From positions 33,612,405 through 33,676,404 of the forward strand of contig CM065301.1 of assembly GCA_032871835.1 (NCBI GenBank): 64,000 nt of DNA, read 5' to 3'. The position numbers and the translations under genes are program-made. Under the pieces are notes generated by a model that saw only the letters and a program-made list of their open reading frames with translations, was not told the origin of the DNA and did no database searches. This DNA comes from Dipteronia dyeriana. Taxonomy: Eukaryota > Streptophyta > Magnoliopsida > Sapindales > Sapindaceae. This document shows positions 58,272-64,000 of this stretch, one piece after another (positions within the stretch are counted from its first letter, which is position 1; each line of letters starts with the position of its first letter).

Positions 58272-60528
58272 TGTAGGGAAAAATCAAATCAAAAGCGACG
58301 GAAGTGGAAAAAGGGGTTTGAGTATATTACAAAATTTTCCCTTTAAAAGAAAGACACTTAACTCTTTATTAATTAACGTATATTAAAAGTATCATACCTT
58401 TTTCTCATGACAATTGAAGTTGTACCAAATTGAATCTATAAGATCTATCAATCCAATCACGATTGTGAATCACCTAGGATTGTTGGCTCCCTTTCATTGA
58501 ATTGTAAACCTGATGATAGAAACAAACAAATTTTTTTTCTTTCGTTAGTCACAATAATCCTCCAAGAAAACCCCAAGAATGTTTGGTCACTTGTGAATTA
58601 TCAATCTAATTGATTGAAACTCACATGAACCCGATTCAATTTTTATACACAAAGTCCTATTGATGTAAATGATGCACTATCGAACACAAAAACATTTCCT
58701 TTTCTCTTTTGCTTGGCCGAATTCAACACACTATCTCTATGTGTTGGCCGATTTTTGTCTAGAGGAAAACTAAATTTTTCTCTCTCAAAATTCTACGTTG
58801 GTCGAAATTTCTCTTAAAGAAAAACTACAGCTTGGCCGAATTTTAAAGCTATATATATATATAGGAGACTAAATCCTCCCCTAAAGAGGATTTACTTGGT
58901 GGGCAATAATCATCTCTCTAGGAGGATATACTTGGTGACCAAGAATCCTTACTCCAAGAAGATTTCTTTTCAACACCAAGTTTCCTAATCCAACTCAATA
59001 ACCAATTATTAAAAATAAATTAAATCGTGACTATATCAAAACTTCCTAATTTGGCAAATTGTCAATTTATAGTTTTAATAGAAATCAAATACTTCCTAAT
59101 TTGACAAGATAAATAAATTCCTTTTATTTATCTACTTATTAAATATAGTATTTGATACTTATCATATTACCAACAATAATATGACACTTGGAGACCTTTT
59201 CCAACTAGGAAAAAGATTTTGACTTTTAATTATACAATTAATTAATTAATTAATTAATTTTCATTTGATTAAATAATAAAATAAAAACAATATAATAGGC
59301 TAATATATTTAGCATTGCCACCCAAGTCCATACATGGACATATATATATTGTTTTTTTCTATTTTATTAAATCCATTGGACCTCAATAAAAGGTCCACAT
59401 GTGAACTAGACCCATTCTTACAAAAAGAAACACATTCCTTAATTCATTTCTAGATGGACCCATAAATTGGTCCGGTAGAATATATCAAGTGATCCATGCA
59501 AGTTCATGTGAATTGTGGATCATGGCAGGCTATCTACATTTAAACTCCAATAGACATAACTTAATCACAATCATCAAATGATTCACTTAGGTCCGATCTA
59601 TTAAATTTAGTTCATTGCACTAATGAACTAAAATTGAACTCATAAATAAAGATAGAATAAGTTACTATTCCTCATTCGTACCCTAGACAATCTTAATGGA
59701 GATAGTATATCCTCGCGAAAAATACCAGTAATCGCCTAGAGATCATAGACCGCCTATAGCTCTCCTAGTTACCATATTTACTCATATGACCACATTTTGA
59801 ACTTGAAAATTTTGACTTGTCCAGAAGTCATATTTCATTAGACACTATTGAAAACTTAACGTTAAGATTTAATGTCCAATACCTCATAATATCCTTATGA
59901 TTATATTCTACTCACATTTAATAAATAGAGCCATGATGTCCATATATATAACTGAAGTCCTCTATCAATTAACAAATGAATACCACCAAACTATCGAGGA
60001 TATGCTATGCTATATAATCATACTAATTGATAGCTCAAATGATAACACTTGCAACCATATGTCCATCGAGAAAGACTCTCCGATTGTCTTAAAGTGAAAG
60101 CATTTATCCATTGACGTTTCTAGGTAAAGTATTTTACTATGATCCTATTCAACGCACCTAGTACACTAGATTCTTTTGCCCAAAGACATCACACTTTGAT
60201 GATATTAGACTCATCATAACACGGATCCCATTCAAATGCTAGCAAATGAATCTCTAACTTTAATAAGGTAAATGCGCCCAATCTGTATCTTAAGTTATGA
60301 ATATTGTTCAAGACTAACTAAAAAATTGTGTCTACCTCTTATATATCTAGATGTACGAACAATTCTTATTTTCTCATAGTCTTTCGACCTTATGATTATT
60401 TACTTTTCACAATTATAATAATTAAACTATAAATGCTATATGGTTTGTTAAACTAGAAATTACTTTATTAATATAAAAAGATTGTCAAATACATTATTAC
60501 ACTCTTGCTATTGAGCATAATCCTTACA
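58272..60528 (-). repeat. C3 3' LTR
   Basis: The plus strand TGTAGGGAAAAATC...ATAATCCTTACA has an intact terminal TG and is collinear with the other C LTRs. The polypurine tract (ATCTCCCACTTG on the plus strand) follows at 60529-60540. Confidence 0.9.
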
Positions 60529-60540
60529 ATCTCCCACTTG

Positions 60541-61117
60541 CTCTATAGCAAATATGTCATATCTATTATCCCAATACTCTTCAGGTGCCCATCAAAACTT
60601 TTTTATGAAAGAGCCTTTGTGAAGGGAACTTCTGGATTTTCTGCTGAAGTGATGTTGGTTATCGTCACGTCTCCCCTATGCACAATATCCCTCAGAAGAT
60701 GGTACTTTCTTTCATTGTGTTTCCCTCTCTTATGACTTCTTTGTTCTCTCAAATTAGCCACTGCTCCACACATCAGATAGTGATCTGCTTATTCATATCA
60801 TGAACCACTTCCAAGTTAATCAATAATTGGCAGAGCCAGACAGACTCTTTAGCAGTTTCACCTGTGGCAACATACTTAGATTCCCTGGTGGAATTAGCAA
60901 TACAAGATTGCTTGATACTCCTCCATATGACTGCCCCTCTTCCAAGAGTAAACATAGATCCCGATGTTGATATTTTAGAATCATAATCCGACTGGAAATT
61001 AGAATCTGTATATCCAATGTGAATTAATTCCCCTCCAGAGTATACAAACATATAATCTCATGTTCTCCTTAGATACTTGAAAATATGCTTGACTGACGTC
61101 CTGTGATTAGGTCCAGG
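60541..61117 (-). pseudogene. pol: C3 pol: RNase H, decayed
   Basis: The minus strand reads 'IGYTDSNFQSDYDSKISTSG', 'VIWRSIKQSCIANST', 'ESKYVATGETAKESVWLCQLL' (61051-60773). The last part is broken near 60775, where bases of the 'DNSGA'-type segment are missing. Confidence 0.83.
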
Positions 61118-62090
61118 TTACGATTGAAACCGACTAACTATGCCAATAGCAAAACAAATATCTGGTCTAGTCCAGAGCATTGCATACATGAGACTTCCAA
61201 CTGCCGAGGCATATGGAACCATACTCATGAATTGCTCTTCATGCTCATTCTTAAGAGCTTGTTCCTTAGAAAGTCTGATTCCATGTCTGAAAGGTAACAT
61301 ACCTTTCTTGGAATCTTTCAGGGAGAATATAGATAAGATTTTATCTAGTATGAATCTTGGGATAATGCAATCATTCTATTCTTTCTATCTCTTATAATTT
61401 GGATACCAAGAATATAACTTGCTTCTCATAAGTCCTTAATATCAAATTGTTTTGCTAACTATTCTTTTGCTAACTATTCTTTTGCTGATGTCAATACACC
61501 TATATCATTTTCAATGAGTAGTATATCATCAACGTAAAGAACAAGGAATACCAACTTGTCACCTTTGATCCTTTTGTATACATATGGTTCGACAGGGTTT
61601 TGAATAAATCCAAAATTTTTCACAGTTTGGTCGAACCTTATGTTCCAGGATCAAGATGCATGCTTCAATCCATATATGGATCTTTGTAACTTGAAAACCT
61701 TTTCTTCTTGGCCCTTTTTAATGAATCCTTCCGGTTACATCAAGACTTCCATTAAGGAAAGTTGTCTTGACATACATTTGTAAAATCTCTAGGTCTAGAG
61801 ATGTCGCAATGGATAAGAGTATCCTAATGGATTTAAGTATGGACACAGGAGACAAGGTTTCCTCATAATCGATACCTTCTTTCTGTGTGTAACCTTTAGC
61901 TACCAATCTAGCTTTAAAGGTTTCCACCTTTCCATCCATTCCTCTCTTCCTCTTGTATACCCACTTGCACCCAATGGGTTTTATCCCTTTAGGCAAGTCC
62001 ACAAGAGACCAGACTTTATTTTTGAACATGGATTCAATTTTGGATTGCATTGCCTTTTGCCAATGGCGGAAATCAACATCTTCCATGGCT
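61118..62090 (-). pseudogene. pol: C3 pol: reverse transcriptase, decayed
   Basis: The open stretch 62086-61718 has 'HWQKAMQSKIESM', 'KWVYKRKRGMDGKVETFKA', 'LVAKGYTQKEGIDYEET' and 'LEILQMYVKTTFLNGSLD'. The YVDD region lies in broken frames near 61500-61560, and 'MLPFRHGIRLS' with 'VGSLMYAMLWTRPDICFAIG' at 61300-61118. About 20 bases ('ttgctaactattctttt') are duplicated near 61455-61485. Confidence 0.87.
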
Positions 62091-62247
62091 TCCTTGTTAG
62101 TGTAGGGATCATCGTCATCTGGGAGATTCTCTACTGATTCTCCTAGATCGATGTATCTCTCGGGTTGTCTACTAACCCTCTCACTACGATGAGGAATGGT
62201 AGGTTGTTGATATTGTGTTGGTGGGAACTTACAATTAGGTTAGGTTG

Positions 62248-63253
62248 TTAAACCTCTTGTGGAATTGTATCTCCTGAAAGCATATTTAGGGCAATTATAC
62301 TTTTAGGAACAAAATTGTTCATACATTCCTCTTCCAAAAATTTAGCATTTGTCGTAACAAATACTTTAAGATCTGAAGGACTATAGAAATAATATCCTTT
62401 GGTTCCTTTTGGATACTCTACAAATATGCATGTTTCTGAACGGGATTCCATCTTTTTTGTCTTTCCTTTTAACACATGCGCAGGAAATCCAAATATCCTT
62501 AAATGTTGTAGACTAGGTTTTCGCCTAGTCCGTTACTCATGTGGTGCTTTAGAAACCGACTTATATGGTACATTGTTTAGAATATACATAGCAATTTATA
62601 AAGCATATCCTCAAAAAAGAATTAGGAAGCGCTGAATAACTCAACATAGACATAACATTGTCCAAAAGAGTTATATTTCTCCTTTTTGCCACTACATAAC
62701 CTTGAGGTGTACCTGGCATAGAAAACTGAGAAATAATCGCATTATCTTTAAGATATTGCTGAAACTCACCAGATAAATTTTCGTGACCACGATCAGACCT
62801 CAAGATTTTTATGTGTTTATCAAGTTAATTTTATTCAACTTTAAATGTTTTGAACATGTTAAAAGCATCTGACTTATGTCTCATAAGATACACATGTCTC
62901 ATGAGATACACATAGCCAAATCTTGAGTAATCATCTGTGAAAGTGATGAAGTACCCATATCTTCCTCTAGCTTGAATGCTCATAGAATCACACACATCTG
63001 TGTGTATTAATTCTAAACATTCAGTGGCTCTTGTGCCTATAGATGTGAACGATCTTTTGGTCATCTTACCTTCCAAACAAGATTCACAAGTTGGTAGATC
63101 ATCAACCTTTATGTCACTTAAAGCTCCATCACTAACCAATCTTTTGATCCTATCAAGGTTAATATGACCTAGGCGCAAATGCCATAGATAGGTTTCAACT
63201 TTTGATAATTTTACTCTTTTAAGAATAGGTTCCGTTGATTTTGTGTCTAACAA
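62248..63253 (-). pseudogene. pol: C3 pol: integrase, catalytic Glu lost
   Basis: 63253-62831 is open: zinc finger ('HLRLGHINL', 'CESC'), first Asp kept in 'LIHTDVCDSM', 'YFITFTDDYSRFGYVYLMRH' with six residues duplicated. Next frame: second Asp in 'RSDRGHENLS', but the position of the catalytic Glu reads Lys ('VVAKRRNITLL'). The C-terminal part 62475-62248 has 'KGKTKK' and 'YPKGTKGYYFYSPSDLKVFV'. C2 lost a different catalytic residue. Confidence 0.87.
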
Positions 63254-63471
63254 GTGAGATATTGCTATGCAAATAGAATAAACCGTTTTCCATGTACTTT
63301 TGTAAACAAATTTGATATTCCTACTAATAATAAAACCTTTATTAAAAATAACAGAATATCATAATATATTTAAACAAGGAAATGATAATAAATTCCGTAA
63401 ACGTCTATTAGATCTAAATGCCGATAAGAATTTAAATTAATTCTAATATCTCCCACTGCACTGGCAGACAC
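63254..63471 (-). pseudogene. pol: C3 protease C-terminal remnant
   Basis: Reading leftwards, remains matching the C2 stretch from 'VGDVRINLDSYRHLD' to 'NSLFYLY' can be followed in broken frames up to about 63465. The active site lay further right and is gone. Confidence 0.6.
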
Positions 63472-64000
63472 TGATCGGTCAATTTCATACATGTTTTAGG
63501 TCCCCATTTACTGAAATTAGGTATTTTATGTGTTTGTTGAGCATGTGTAGGTCATATTCCACTCATTAGGTGTTGGATGTTATTTTGGAGAAATGAAGCA
63601 AAAAGATCAATATTCGGACCAGTGCAGAACTGCTAGATTACGGGCCTAATATCTCTCAGCTCCGATTGAATTGTGTATCCTAATACCTATAGATGGAAAG
63701 CCCCGGAAGTCTAGGTTCCGGTGCACTTTTTAGTACCTGATGATAAGATCAATCATTAATTCTGTGAATAATGACGGGATTTATTTTACAAGTTGTAGGA
63801 ATGGGAAATATTTCCTTCTTGGAATTGTTTGGGAGTCTTGTGCAAACAAGTTGACACCTAATCCTAATCTTCCTTCAATAAGTATTCTTTTTATTTGATT
63901 AGGAATGAAATAAAATCCCAAAAAGGTAGACTTCTATATAGGAATTGATTTCCTTGTTGTTTTAGGACATGGCTTATCATCTACACCTATTTAAACCCCT
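63472..64000 (+). repeat. Start of a gypsy-type LTR running out of the window
   Basis: It begins TGATCGGTCAATTTC directly after C3. Words such as 'gtgcagaactgc' and 'gaaagccccggaagtctaggttcc' correspond to the W2 LTR (52740-52760, 52655-52680). A TATA-like TATTTAAA at 63988-63995 is in the expected place. Most of the LTR and any internal region lie beyond 64000. Confidence 0.7.
63988..63995 (+). promoter_or_regulatory. TATA-like box at the window edge
   Basis: TATTTAAA about 515 bp into the gypsy-type LTR, at the position expected for the U3 promoter. Confidence 0.5.

Larger units (their letters stand above)
58272..63471 (-). mobile_element. C3: C-family copia element, 5' part missing
   Basis: It has a 3' LTR (58272-60528), polypurine tract and pol on the minus strand from RNase H to the protease end, then stops at 63471 where a gypsy LTR begins. 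Gag, most of the protease, the primer site and the 5' LTR are absent. Confidence 0.88.

Overview
The window is plant DNA, most likely from a dicot. It is AT-rich and has no bacterial gene layout. I found no intact host gene and no RNA gene. Nearly every base belongs to LTR retrotransposons inserted into one another, and all recognisable open frames are decayed gag or pol pieces. I use local names: W (gypsy type, primer site like tRNA-Asp), Z (gypsy, Tat lineage), X, Y and V (copia, SIRE/Maximus type) and C (copia, Tork/Angela-like). Lineage names rest on motif recognition, not on a search.

Layout. 1-2430: 3' end of W0. 2440-22800: Z on the minus strand, split by Y (5068-22160), which is split by X1 (8551-19559), which holds a 531-bp solo LTR (14596-15126). 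This is a four-level nest with a target-site duplication readable at each insertion. 22801-26015: X2, truncated. 26016-30710: C1, 5'-truncated, with a MITE in its LTR. 30711-31497: X3 LTR fragment. 31498-54144: V on the minus strand, split by W1 (31806-48240, itself split by C2 at 32006-41350), a solo C LTR (49200-51498) and a solo W LTR (52089-54033). 54145-58267: X4 LTR, split by the Y-type LTR Y3. 58272-63471: C3, truncated. 63472-64000: start of another gypsy-type LTR.

How the parts work together. C2, C3, V and Z keep remnants of the enzyme set (protease, integrase, reverse transcriptase, RNase H), all disabled by stops, frameshifts, deletions or lost catalytic residues. X, Y and W have LTRs, primer site and polypurine tract but no pol. 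They look non-autonomous and would have depended on enzymes supplied in trans. X1 has a SIRE-like gag and, in the pol position, a separate ORF of the putative plant transposon protein type (PF20167-like). X2 carries the same ORF start, so it belongs to the family. X, Y and W also share short non-coding blocks, and their LTRs carry GC-rich inverted-repeat cassettes, in X just upstream of the TATA box. These shared modules are the most interesting signal here.
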